DNA from: an uncultured Eggerthellaceae bacterium
Lineage (GTDB): Bacteria; Actinomycetota; Coriobacteriia; Coriobacteriales; Eggerthellaceae
DNA: 64,000 nt
Assembly: GCA_903789375.1 (NCBI GenBank)
Contig: CAIFEB010000004.1
Span: 1 to 64,000, forward strand
Direction of reading: 5' to 3'
Part shown: piece after piece, positions 45,191-53,873 of the stretch
How positions within the stretch are numbered: position 1 is the stretch's first letter
Layout of the letters: every line of letters starts with the position of its first letter
Translations under genes and position numbers: made by a program
Notes under the pieces: generated by a model
Databases searched by the model: none
Told to the model about the DNA's origin: nothing
The model's input: only the letters and a program-made list of their open reading frames with translations

Positions 45191-45390
45191 ATCGTCCGAG
45201 CCCGCGATGGGCGGCAGCTGCTATCCCCTGCGCCACCACCGCGCTCTTCAAAGTGATGATATTTGATAAATCGTGAATTATGCCTGATAGTTTTTATTTT
45301 CGTATTTGCATGTATTCACTTCCGGCGAATGAATCTCTCGTCGAAGCGTTGTAGCGGTCGCTTCCCGAAGAGGACAACACCAACAAACGC

Positions 45391-45466
45391 AGATTCCGGC
45401 GGCTAACTTACCAACCAACGTCGAAAGCGGCACGGATTGCCGTATTTTCTGTAACTTGGGGATTTC
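45391..45466 (+). repeat. Palindromic repeat element, copy 4
   Basis: Carries the ATTCCGGCGGCTAACTTACC flank of copy 2 and the GATTGCCGTATTTTCTGTAA block of copy 3. It leads directly into the 92-bp tandem repeat. Confidence 0.6.
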
Positions 45467-45850
45467 ACCGCTGCTGGATGCGAGGAGCCACGCGTTGGGG
45501 ATCCGGGGAACCGTCGCGGTCGGGAGTCGGAAAGCAACGCGTTCGGCAGCCAAGCGTCAGCGCGTAGGAATCCGGGGAGCAACGCGTCTGGGATCCGGGA
45601 AACCATCGCAATCGGGAGCCGGGAAGCGATGCGTTTGGCAGCCGAGCGTCAGCGCGTAGGGATGCGGGGTGCCATGCGTTGGGAATCCGGATACCGATGC
45701 GACAGGATTCATGCGTGCAACGCGTTGGGAATCCGGGGATTTCAACGCTGCCGGATGCGAGGGGCCACCACAGTTGCGAACCGGGAAGCGACGCGCTGTG
45801 TGGCCGGATGCCAACACAACAGGAATCCGAGAATCTACCACGACCGGAGG
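45457..45850. repeat. 92-bp degenerate tandem repeat, about four units
   Basis: A unit starting AACCGTCGCGGTCGGGAG at 45509 recurs at 45601 (AACCATCGCAATCGGGAG) with about 85 percent identity. A decayed third unit starts near 45692 and a fourth near 45768. The lead-in GGGGATTTCACCGCTGCTGG (45459-) recurs at 45736 as GGGGATTTCAACGCTGCCGG. No ORF of family character. Confidence 0.75.
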
Positions 45851-46103
45851 CTTAACACCTGGCGATGGCGCGTGGCGCGTCGGCAGCCTGGACCCGATGC
45901 ACTTGTCCGAGTGCGGCGCTGCTGCGGCAGAGACTGCGCGTCAAGCTATGCGACTGCGGCTGTCGGTCGGCGTTGCCGCGGGGGGCAGTGCAATCATCAA
46001 CACGGCTGCCCAGCGCCTGCATAGCAACCAGCCGTACAGTTGCCCCGCAATGGCGAAGCAGTCGGCAGTACGGTCGCCGCGGCGGCGCACGCTCGCGCGC
46101 CCA

Positions 46104-46955
46104 TCACACGCCGGCGGTCAGGTGCACCGCGTAGAAGACGAACCGCACGGCGAAGCAGCCGACGAGAGCGACCGCTGCGGCGCCGACGGTCCACGCCCGC
46201 CGATGCCCCTCGCTGCCGATGCCGGCAAATCCGCAGGCCACAGCCCCCGCGACGCACGCAACCACCACCGCGATCACCGCGTCGTATCCCGGCACGAGCT
46301 CAAGCGCCGACGGTTGCTGGGCGACCGTCGCAAGGCTGGCGAGCGTCGCGCGCTGCACTCCGAAGAGCACGCACATCGCAACGCCGCCGACCGCCGCCGC
46401 CCCCACCAGCGCACGCCCGCGCGCTCGCGGATCATCGATGCGCGCGCAGGCAAGCGCCGCCAGCGCGATGAGCGGCCCGGCAAAGACGGCACACGCCCAC
46501 TGCGCCGCCGGCACGTACGCTTCGTTCCAGGTCAGCACGCTCTCGACCGCATAGGCGTGCGCGACGAGCGCCACGAACACGAGCGCGGACGCCGCCGCGA
46601 CCACGCCCCATGCGCGTTTCGCCCGCCCGCGGTGCGGCCGCGGGAACGAGTACATCCAGAACGACCCCCCGAGCACGAGAAACGCCGCCGCCGAGGTGAC
46701 CTCGTTCGAAAGCGGCGACCGCCCCAAGCCGGTGAGCACGTACAGCGCGTTCGCCGGCGTTCCCAGATGGGTCGCCGACGCGATGAGCCCGGCAAGCACG
46801 CACGTCAGCGGCACCACGAGCCAATGTTCAATGCGGTTCGCCCGCGCTTCGTCCGACAGGTTCGACTCGAGCACAAGACAGAAGAACGCGACGGCGCCCG
46901 CCGGTGCGAGCGTCGTGAAGAACACGAGCGTTATCTCCTGAAGGGCGAACTGCAT
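46104..46955 (-). CDS. DmsC-like membrane anchor, second copy
   Basis: 283 residues with eight hydrophobic spans. It matches the DMSO reductase anchor family: N-terminal LVFFTTLAPAGAVAFFCLVLE, then ATHLGTPANALYVLTGLGRSPLSNEV, where the HLGxPxxAxxxLxxLxxSPLSxE pattern is diagnostic, and a C-terminal RFVFYAVHL. It would bind menaquinol and pass electrons to the iron-sulfur subunit. It is the last gene of the locus, 9 bases after the TorD-family chaperone gene. The other anchor at 47775 is a clear paralogue. Confidence 0.88.
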   Translation of the reverse strand: MQFALQEITLVFFTTLAPAGAVAFFCLVLESNLSDEARANRIEHWLVVPLTCVLAGLIASATHLGTPANALYVLTGLGRSPLSNEVTSAAAFLVLGGSFWMYSFPRPHRGRAKRAWGVVAAASALVFVALVAHAYAVESVLTWNEAYVPAAQWACAVFAGPLIALAALACARIDDPRARGRALVGAAAVGGVAMCVLFGVQRATLASLATVAQQPSALELVPGYDAVIAVVVACVAGAVACGFAGIGSEGHRRAWTVGAAAVALVGCFAVRFVFYAVHLTAGV

Positions 46956-46964
46956 AGCTCTTCC

Positions 46965-47609
46965 CTATCGATAAAACCGCACGACGCGCGGATGCAGGTC
47001 GAATTCCACGCGAACGCCCTCGAGCGTGTCGTCGGCCAGCTGCGCCGCGCCCCGGTAGAGCGGATGGCGCGCCTCGGGGATGAGCTTGGCGAAGTAATGA
47101 TGGCTCCACATGAGCACGTGCTGCTCGAGGTACTCCGCCAGAAGTTCGCGGTCATGATCGGCGACGTATCCCGCCAGGTCGAGCAGCGCCCCGATGTGGT
47201 CCTCGGCGCGCGCGGTGCCGTACGCGCTCGCGATGCCGTGCGCGCGCAGCCACGAACGCAGCTCGAGCGTCGTCGCACCGAACACGACGCCGTCCTTGTC
47301 GGTGTACACCGACCCCCACGGCGGCGCCACCCGATGCTGGGGCCCACCGATGAGCCGGGCGTACTCCGCACGCAGACCGAGGTCGTCCGCGTCCGTCGAA
47401 AGGCCGGCCTCTATGTCGTCGAAATCGCGCGCGGCCTGGTCTTCCGTCACGAACGGCCACTCGGCGCGCAACGCCGCCGCTGAGCCCTTCCATGTGGCGA
47501 GCGCCTCGCGCACCTCGGGGCGGTCGGGCTCGTACAAGAAGAACGGCGACAGCGCCCGGCAGGCGTTTCCGACCGCCTCGGCCGCACCTGGATCGGTCAA
47601 CGTGCTCAC
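46965..47609 (-). CDS. TorD/DmsD-family molybdoenzyme chaperone
   Basis: 214 residues, all-helical in character. TorD-family proteins bind the Tat signal of a molybdoenzyme and help cofactor insertion before export. Family-like segments are AEYARLIGGPQHRVAPPWGSVYTDKDG and EDHIGALLDLAGYVADH with WSHHYFAKLI near the end. The presumed client is the DmsA-like protein at 49244. It begins with GTG at 47609 after AAAGGAGAG and is followed directly by the second DmsC gene. Confidence 0.88.
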   Translation of the reverse strand: MSTLTDPGAAEAVGNACRALSPFFLYEPDRPEVREALATWKGSAAALRAEWPFVTEDQAARDFDDIEAGLSTDADDLGLRAEYARLIGGPQHRVAPPWGSVYTDKDGVVFGATTLELRSWLRAHGIASAYGTARAEDHIGALLDLAGYVADHDRELLAEYLEQHVLMWSHHYFAKLIPEARHPLYRGAAQLADDTLEGVRVEFDLHPRVVRFYR

Positions 47610-47690
47610 GATCGCTCTCCTTTCAACGGACGTTCATGGCTGCGCCGCCCGCATGCGGGTGCCGCCAGCGTCCCGCTTCGCAACGACGAA

Positions 47691-47724
47691 GCGCGCACGG
47701 CGGGCGTACAGCCACCGTGCGCGC
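47691..47724. other. Hairpin between dmsC and torD
   Basis: GCGCGCACGG (47691-47700) pairs perfectly with CCGTGCGCGC (47715-47724) in the 165-base gap that splits the locus. It may attenuate read-through into torD and the second dmsC; there is no strong T-run. Confidence 0.45.
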
Positions 47725-47774
47725 AGCCTTTTCGCCGGCTCCGATTATACGCAGCGTCTCCGCCGCTCACGCGC

Positions 47775-48620
47775 CTACAGCGCGATGCTCATCTGCAAAC
47801 CGTAGAACCCGATGCGGGCGAAGAACACGCCCACGGCGACGACGACGCAGGCGACGACGGCGAGCGCGACGTTTCCGCGCTTGAGCGCCATCGCCCCGAA
47901 CACGACGCCTGCGACGGCGCACACTGCGAGCACGGCGAACAGGCCCCAGATCGCGGGGACGAGGCTCGCGGCCGTGCCCCACACGTTGGAGATCGTCTGG
48001 CACAGCCCGATCTGCCCGCCGAAGCCGACGAGCGCCAGCACGAAGCCGATTGCGGCGACGACGCCAAGCGGGCGCGCGAGCCCCTCAAGCGACGGCGTGT
48101 GCGCGACCTCGAGCGTGAGCAGGCCCAACGCCGACCCGCCCAGAAGCCCGTAGCCGAGCATCTGCACGACGGTGAACGGCGTGTCCCACGACGGGATGGT
48201 CTCGACCATGTACGCCAGCCCGCAGAAGGCGGAAAACGCCACAGCCAGAACCGACAGCGCGACAAGCCAGCCCCGACGCGCGCCGTCGCCCATCTTCCCG
48301 CGCGCAGACAGCACGCAGAACACGAGCGCGACCACGACGAACAGCCCGCCGACGGCGATCTCGTTCGTGAGCGGCGAGCGGCCCAGCCCGGTGAACGCGT
48401 AGATGCCATGCGCCGGCGTGAGCGTATGGCTCGCCGCCCCGCAGAATCCCACGAGCACCACGACGAGCGGGAGCCACACCGCCCGGTTGATGCGGGTTGA
48501 TCCCCCTTCGGCGAACGCGCCCTTCATCTGAGCGATCAGCAGCGCGATGAACGCGCAAGCGCCCATCGGCGCGAGCGTCGTGAACAGCGCGAGAGGGGCT
48601 TCGGCGAATCCCTGGCCCAT
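47775..48620 (-). CDS. dmsC: DmsC-like membrane anchor subunit
   Basis: 281 residues with eight spans. The start APLALFTTLAPMGACAFIAL and the box SHTLTPAHGIYAFTGLGRSPLTNEI mark the DmsC/NrfD-like anchor family. The gene begins 2 bases after dmsB, so it is the cognate anchor of the DmsAB pair. The ATG at 48620 is chosen because it follows GGAGGTGAAGTAACT and the preceding codons overlap dmsB. Confidence 0.9.
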   Translation of the reverse strand: MGQGFAEAPLALFTTLAPMGACAFIALLIAQMKGAFAEGGSTRINRAVWLPLVVVLVGFCGAASHTLTPAHGIYAFTGLGRSPLTNEIAVGGLFVVVALVFCVLSARGKMGDGARRGWLVALSVLAVAFSAFCGLAYMVETIPSWDTPFTVVQMLGYGLLGGSALGLLTLEVAHTPSLEGLARPLGVVAAIGFVLALVGFGGQIGLCQTISNVWGTAASLVPAIWGLFAVLAVCAVAGVVFGAMALKRGNVALAVVACVVVAVGVFFARIGFYGLQMSIAL

Positions 48621-48622
48621 AG

Positions 48623-49240
48623 TTACTTCACCTCCGGCTTGTTGGCGACGTGCACGCTGGAATCCCCATGGGGACGGTACGCGTCGCACGACACGATGTA
48701 CAGATTGGGACCGGTCAGGGCCGGGTCGGGCAGCGGTGCCACATCGGCACGCGAATCGCTCGGCGCCAAGTCCTCCACCAGGCCGAACGTGATCGCGCGC
48801 TGCGTGCACGCGTCAACGCAGATGGGGTTTTGACCCTGGGCGACGCGGTCCTTGCAGCCGTCGCACTTCACCGAATGGCCGAGCGAACGGTCGACGGTGG
48901 GCGCGTTGTACGGGCACGACATGGCGCAGTAGCCGCAGCCGATGCACCGCTCGGTGTTGACCGACACGAACCCCTGGTCATCCTTGTGCATGGCGCCCGT
49001 CGGACACACCTTCGTGCACGCCGGATGGTCGCAATGCTGGCACGCGAACGACACGTAGTACGTGAACGAGTCGGTGACCCAGCAGCCGTTCGCGTCCTTG
49101 GAGAAGCTGCCGCCCTCCATCTCGTAGACGTGCCGGTAGGTGATGTCGATCGGCAGGTCGTGATAGTCGCGGCACGCCGCCTCGCACGTCTTGCACCCCG
49201 TGCAGCGGGCCGCGTCGTAGTGGAATCCGTATTGCGGCAT
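48623..49240 (-). CDS. dmsB: DmsB-like iron-sulfur subunit
   Basis: 205 residues with 16 cysteines in four ferredoxin-type groups: CTGCKTCEAAC, CQHCDHPACTKVC, CIGCGYCAMSC and CDGCKDRV...CVDAC. This is the four-[4Fe-4S] electron-transfer subunit that links the membrane anchor to the catalytic subunit. It is located 3 bases after dmsA and 2 bases before dmsC. It has no signal peptide, consistent with co-export with the Tat-targeted subunit. Confidence 0.94.
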   Translation of the reverse strand: MPQYGFHYDAARCTGCKTCEAACRDYHDLPIDITYRHVYEMEGGSFSKDANGCWVTDSFTYYVSFACQHCDHPACTKVCPTGAMHKDDQGFVSVNTERCIGCGYCAMSCPYNAPTVDRSLGHSVKCDGCKDRVAQGQNPICVDACTQRAITFGLVEDLAPSDSRADVAPLPDPALTGPNLYIVSCDAYRPHGDSSVHVANKPEVK

Positions 49241-49243
49241 TGG

Positions 49244-51664
49244 TTACGCACCTGCTTTCGAAATCTGGGCGAGCACGCTGTGCTGGCCCGTGCCTTTGGA
49301 AATCGTGTTGGGGTGCAGGCTCGTCAGCGTGTTGAGGCATCCGCCGTGGTCGACCTTGTCGCCGGCCATGTCGGCCTTATGCCAGTAGCCCTGCCCCATA
49401 GCGAGCACGCCGGGCATCACGCGGTTGGTGACCTTCGCCTTCGTGCGCAGCTCGCCCTGGGCGCTCGTCACCGCCACCTCGTCGCCGTCGGATATCGAGC
49501 GCTCCGCCGCGTCGATCGGGTTGATCCAGACGCTCGGCTCGGACATCTTGTGCAGCACCTCGTTGCACGCGTAGGTGGAATGCACCGTGCCCTTGGTGTG
49601 GAAGCCGGTGAGCTGCAGCGGGTACTCGTCGGTTGCGCTCTCGGGGCCGTCGTAGCCGGGCACATACACCGGCACCGGGTAGATGGCGTCGCCTTCGGGC
49701 AGCGTCCACGTGGCGGCGTACTCGGCGAGCTTCGGGGAGTAGATCTGGATCTTTCCCGTCTCGGTCTTGAGCGGGTTCGCCTCAGGGTCGTCGAAGTACG
49801 GGTCGATGCCGGCATCGGCGGGATAGCCCTCCTTGACCGCGCCCTGCGCGACGGCCTCGTCGTACGTGGGCAGCTCGCTGTGCTTTTCGCGGAAGTCGTC
49901 GTAGACCTTGCGGCGCCAGCCCTCGCGCGAAAGCCCGCCCGCCGAGTACTCGTCGTACACGCCGAGCTTCTTCGCCACCTCGCCGAACACCTCGTAGACC
50001 TCGCGGCGCTCGTACTTGGGCTCGCCAATGGGGTCGCCCATCCAGATGCCCTTCGTGTCGTTGCAGTCGCCCTGCGTCGTCATGGAGTAGGTCTCCTGGA
50101 CGGCCAGGTCGGGCAGGATCAAGTCGGCGTAGTTGCACGAGTCGGTGAAGTTGACGTCGTAGGACACGATGAACTCGCACAGCGACTCGTCCTTCAAGAT
50201 CTCGGTCGTCTTGTTGATGTCGGCGCCCTGGCCCGCCATCGTGTTGTTGCCGAAGTTGACCATCATCTTGATGCCGCACGTCAGCTTGTCGGCGCCCTGG
50301 ATACCGGCGTTCTCGGCCGTGAGCTTGTCGCCGTTCTTGATGACCTCCGGCCACAAAAACAGCGGGAACTTCGCCTTCACGGGGTTGTCGCCGGACGACA
50401 TCGACAGGTCGTCAGGGTCGTAGCCGTTGTTGCCCTCGCGGCCGCCGGAGTTGGTGCCGGGCTTGCCCACCTGGCCGACCAGAAGCGGCAGGATCATGAT
50501 GGCGCGGCTGCCTGAGTCGCCGTTGGTGCGGCGCTGCGGGCCCCAGCCCTGGCAGATGAAGCACGGGTCTGCCGCGGCGATCTCATGCGCGAGCTGCACG
50601 ATGCGCGCCTCGGGAATGAGCGTGATGGCCGATGCCCACGCCGGGGTCTTCTCCACGTGGTCGTAGCCGTCGCCCATGACGTAGGCACGGTACGAGGTGT
50701 TGGGCTCGGCGCCTTCAGGCAGCGTCTCGTCGTCGAAGCCAACGCAGTACGTGTGCAGGAAGTCGAGGTCCACGAGGTCGGACACGATGAGCTCGTGCGC
50801 GATGCCCGCGACGAGCGCGCCGTCGGTTCCCGGTTTGATGGGAATCCACTCGGCGCCCTCGTTGGCGCACACCTCGCTGCGACGCGGATCTATCGAGATG
50901 ATGCGCACGTGCTTCTGCTCGCGGGCGACGTTCAGGTCGTAGCCCGCGCCGTCGCCGGACATGCGGGTATCCGACGGCGCGTTGCCGAACATGACGACCA
51001 GCTCGCCCTCCTGGAGCGTCTTGAACGAGCGCGCACCCCAGCCCGACTTGCCGTATACATACGGATAGACGCCGAATGTGATGGATGCGGACGAATAGCT
51101 GCCGTAGCGGTCGATCTGGCCGCCGCAGAGGTTGAACAGACGGCGGATCGGCGTGCGCGTCATGTAGTTCTGCTCGATGCCCGAGCATTCCTGGCAGTAC
51201 ACCGCCTCGTTGCCATAGGTGGACACGATGCGCGTGAACTCGCTCGCGATCAGATCGATCGCCTCGTCCCACGAGATGCGCTCGTACTGGCCGTCGCCGC
51301 GCTTGGTGCCCTCGACGCGCTTCATCGGATAGTTCAGGCGGTCGGGACCGTTGAGCCACTGGCGGATGGAGCGCCCGCGCAGGCAGGCGCGCGGCTGGAA
51401 CCCTTCGCCGAAGCCCGAGTCGCCCGACGTGTCGCTTTCGACGTACGCCAGCTCGCCGTCCTTGATGTGCATCTTCAGCACGCACTGGCCGCCGCAGTCG
51501 ACGGCGCAATGCTGGTAGACCACCTTGTCCTCGGGCTCGGCGTGCGCCGCGTCCGGGGCGGGCGAAAACAGCGTGCCGGCCGAAGCGCCGACGGCTGCCA
51601 GAGCGCCGGTCGCGCCCGCCGCCTTCATGAATGACCGTCTCGTCATCGATGCGCTTTGAGACAT
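49244..51664 (-). CDS. dmsA: DMSO reductase-family molybdopterin oxidoreductase, catalytic subunit
   Basis: 806 residues. The Tat signal is MTRRSFMKAAGATG (7-20). The first iron-sulfur cluster ligands are C53, C57, C61 and C94 (HCAVDCGGQC and RACLRGRS). YGSYSSAS carries the probable molybdenum-ligand serine, as in DmsA. Bis-MGD binding segments such as CQGWGPQRRTNG and the C-terminal GYWHKADM follow. The true electron acceptor (DMSO, TMAO, methionine sulfoxide or another oxide) cannot be told from sequence. AAGGGGGAG precedes the ATG. It is divergent from the LuxR gene at 51976. Confidence 0.92.
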   Translation of the reverse strand: MSQSASMTRRSFMKAAGATGALAAVGASAGTLFSPAPDAAHAEPEDKVVYQHCAVDCGGQCVLKMHIKDGELAYVESDTSGDSGFGEGFQPRACLRGRSIRQWLNGPDRLNYPMKRVEGTKRGDGQYERISWDEAIDLIASEFTRIVSTYGNEAVYCQECSGIEQNYMTRTPIRRLFNLCGGQIDRYGSYSSASITFGVYPYVYGKSGWGARSFKTLQEGELVVMFGNAPSDTRMSGDGAGYDLNVAREQKHVRIISIDPRRSEVCANEGAEWIPIKPGTDGALVAGIAHELIVSDLVDLDFLHTYCVGFDDETLPEGAEPNTSYRAYVMGDGYDHVEKTPAWASAITLIPEARIVQLAHEIAAADPCFICQGWGPQRRTNGDSGSRAIMILPLLVGQVGKPGTNSGGREGNNGYDPDDLSMSSGDNPVKAKFPLFLWPEVIKNGDKLTAENAGIQGADKLTCGIKMMVNFGNNTMAGQGADINKTTEILKDESLCEFIVSYDVNFTDSCNYADLILPDLAVQETYSMTTQGDCNDTKGIWMGDPIGEPKYERREVYEVFGEVAKKLGVYDEYSAGGLSREGWRRKVYDDFREKHSELPTYDEAVAQGAVKEGYPADAGIDPYFDDPEANPLKTETGKIQIYSPKLAEYAATWTLPEGDAIYPVPVYVPGYDGPESATDEYPLQLTGFHTKGTVHSTYACNEVLHKMSEPSVWINPIDAAERSISDGDEVAVTSAQGELRTKAKVTNRVMPGVLAMGQGYWHKADMAGDKVDHGGCLNTLTSLHPNTISKGTGQHSVLAQISKAGA

Positions 51665-51975
51665 TGCTCCCCCTTCGTTTCCGCGTGGAGGGACGCCGCC
51701 AGACGGCGTGCCCCTCCGGGCGCTTTGGCCGCGCAGTGCGCAGCGCCCGCGCCTTCATCGATGGCGCCCACTATAGACCGCCACCGCTGAGCGCGTGTCA
51801 CCAAAAACCGGTGATTTTAGCGTAATGCCTGGTCAATCGTGTCACCGGACCCAAAAGAGGACAGGAGGGCCGCTCAGCGTTCCTTCGCGTTTGCTAGAAT
51901 CTTCGACACAGTGAACGAGATTAGCCGAAGCGGCGACCGGCGGCTGAGCGGAAGCGAAAGGGGGAAGCGCGTCCC
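51665..51975. promoter_or_regulatory. Divergent dmsA / luxR regulatory region with palindrome
   Basis: TCACCAAAAACCGGTGA (51798-51814) is a palindrome with 5-bp arms. The octamer GTGTCACC occurs at 51795-51802 and again at 51839-51846, 44 bases (about four helical turns) apart. This is a plausible binding site for the LuxR-type regulator encoded next door. A CACTATAGA patch at 51769-51777 may hold the dmsA -10. Confidence 0.55.
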
Positions 51976-53685
51976 ATGGATTCGAAGGCGGTGCGAGCGA
52001 TCGCCCGGCCCAACGTCGAGAACTTCGGGTTCGCCGTCTTCCTGTCGCTCAACGCGTCGACGTCGTGGGGCGGCGTGTACCCCTACCTGCCGGCCGCCGT
52101 GCAGACCGAAGTCTCCACCATCCTGTACTACTCGCTGCAGCTCGCGTTCTTCTCGCTGTCGTACCTCGCGTTCATGCTCATCTCCTACCGCACCGGCGGC
52201 TCGCCGCGCGGCAGGAGCATCGCACGCGCGACGGCGGCGCTCGTCGTAAGCGGCGCGGCCCTCGTCGCCGCCATGTACGTGAAGTCGGCGAGCCTCGCCT
52301 TCATCGTCGCCTCGGCCGTGCTCTACGGCTACGGGTCGGCAGCGTTCATGATCGGATGGCAGCAGGTGTTCTCGGCCGCGTCGAGCACCGAGGGCAGCGC
52401 GAACCTCATCACGGGAACGGCGTACTCGTCTTTGTGCTACTTCGCCCTGTGCCTCGTCCCGGCTGCGCTCGCCGCGTTCCTCATGCCGTTCGTGCTGGCG
52501 CCGCTCGCGGGGCTGTGCCTGTGGATATCCACCGACACGATGGACCGCGACCAGCCGATGTTCGAGGACCTGCCCCACGAGAACCCGGCCGTGTACCGCA
52601 ACATCATGCGCACGAGCCTGCCGCCCGCTCTGAGCATCGGCGCGCTCGGGTTCTGCGCCGGCGCCATGCGGTTTTTGGCGGCCACCCACCAGACCATCGC
52701 GAACGCCCTGAACCAGTGGTCGGCCATCGTGCTTCTGGGCGCGTGCGTCTGCTACCTGCTCGTGTGGATGCGCCGCACCATCAGCTTCGATGTGATGAGC
52801 ATCTACCGGGTGCTGTACCCGGTCATCGGCATCGGGCTTCTGACGATGCCGTTCTCGGACTCGCCTGCGACGCTCACGCTCGGGGCGGCCATCACCTACG
52901 CCTGCTTCATGCTCGCGTCGCTCGTCATGATGATCCACTGCTGCCAGGTGTCGCGCGACAGCGGCGCCAACCCCGTGTTCGTGTACGCGTTCTTCGGCGT
53001 GGTCATCTACCTGATGCAGACGGTCGGCTACGTCGTGGGGTACGCCTCGAGCGCCGGCACGTCGTTCGGCATCGCCCGCGCGTCGACGGTGGCCACGGCG
53101 TCGCTGTTCGTGCTGATGGTGAGCGCGCTTGCCGCCGGACAGATTCGACCGGCGCGCACGACCCGGATGGAGTTCCTCTCGCTTTCATGGAAGGCGACGG
53201 GGCCGGCGAGAGCCATCGCCGCAGCGGCGGGGCAGCATGGCGAAACGGACGTGCGCGACGGTGGCGCGCATGGCGATGCGGCACTTGCAGAGAAACCGCG
53301 CGAAGACGGCACGCGCCCGCTCGATTCTGGCGGCAGCTCGGGTACGCGTAACGACGGGCAGCCATCCGCTGGCGTGTTCGGGCAGGGACGACCCGCCGTC
53401 GCGGCCCCAACCGACGTTTCGCGAGTTCAGCCGACCGCCGAGCGCCCCGCCGAGGACACGGTGGAGCTGCGCTGTGCCGCCATCGCGAAGCAGTACGGCC
53501 TCTCGCCGCGCGAACACGAGGTCATGGGACTCCTCGCGCACGGCAAGACCGGGCCCATGATCGCCGAAGAGCTCTTCATCTCGGAGAACACGGTGCGCAC
53601 CCATATCAAGCGCATCTACGCGAAGATGGGCGTCAGCAAGAAGGCAGACATGCTCGCCGAGATCGAGCGCATCGAGCTACCGTAA
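51976..53685 (+). CDS. LuxR-family regulator with multi-span membrane domain
   Basis: 569 residues. About 12 hydrophobic segments occupy the first 400. A low-complexity charged linker of about 95 residues follows (about 400-495). The C-terminal LuxR/GerE helix-turn-helix contains YGLSPREHEVMGLLAHGKTGPMIAEEL and SENTVRTHIKRIYAKMGV. Same architecture as the protein at 4309, but with a much longer linker. Divergence from dmsA implies control of the Dms locus. The ATG follows AAAGGGGGAAG. Confidence 0.88.
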   Translation: MDSKAVRAIARPNVENFGFAVFLSLNASTSWGGVYPYLPAAVQTEVSTILYYSLQLAFFSLSYLAFMLISYRTGGSPRGRSIARATAALVVSGAALVAAMYVKSASLAFIVASAVLYGYGSAAFMIGWQQVFSAASSTEGSANLITGTAYSSLCYFALCLVPAALAAFLMPFVLAPLAGLCLWISTDTMDRDQPMFEDLPHENPAVYRNIMRTSLPPALSIGALGFCAGAMRFLAATHQTIANALNQWSAIVLLGACVCYLLVWMRRTISFDVMSIYRVLYPVIGIGLLTMPFSDSPATLTLGAAITYACFMLASLVMMIHCCQVSRDSGANPVFVYAFFGVVIYLMQTVGYVVGYASSAGTSFGIARASTVATASLFVLMVSALAAGQIRPARTTRMEFLSLSWKATGPARAIAAAAGQHGETDVRDGGAHGDAALAEKPREDGTRPLDSGGSSGTRNDGQPSAGVFGQGRPAVAAPTDVSRVQPTAERPAEDTVELRCAAIAKQYGLSPREHEVMGLLAHGKTGPMIAEELFISENTVRTHIKRIYAKMGVSKKADMLAEIERIELP

Positions 53686-53829
53686 CGCACACCGGCGAAG
53701 CTCCACGCGCGACGGCGCCTGTCTTCAAGAGGCACGCAGCCCCCATTCACGCGACGCCTTCCCCACACTTCGCAACCATGCGCCCACTCGTCCACAACAC
53801 CGTCACATCGCCTTAAGGGTGGTTTCAGG

Positions 53830-53873
53830 GACCGTTCCTACCATGACGCACATCGGGTCAGAAAGGAACGGTC
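53830..53873 (+). promoter_or_regulatory. Hairpin covering the Shine-Dalgarno of the metallophosphoesterase gene
   Basis: GACCGTTCCT (53830-53839) is perfectly complementary to AGGAACGGTC (53864-53873), with a 24-base loop. The right arm contains the Shine-Dalgarno AGGA and ends at the base before the ATG (53874), so the folded mRNA would block initiation. Confidence 0.65.

Larger units (their letters stand above)
44160..46103. repeat. Gene-poor mosaic of degenerate repeats
   Basis: Nearly 2 kb between tetR and the Dms locus has no open frame with family character. It is packed with imperfect repeats. A GCTGGCGGAAGCGGGCG pair lies at 44294 and 44335. A 27-bp element recurs 63 bases on (44404 and 44467). 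Further elements are a tetranucleotide tract, four related palindromic elements and a 92-bp tandem repeat (separate entries). Base composition swings from G+C-rich to clearly A+T-rich (44600-44960 and 45240-45330), unlike the flanking genes. 45861-46103 shows nothing definite. Decayed foreign DNA or an unrecognised repeat family are the main possibilities. Confidence 0.75.

Noticed and set aside
44160-45860. Possible CRISPR array
   Set aside because: Repeats are imperfect, of different lengths and both orientations, with no regular unique spacers and no cas genes.
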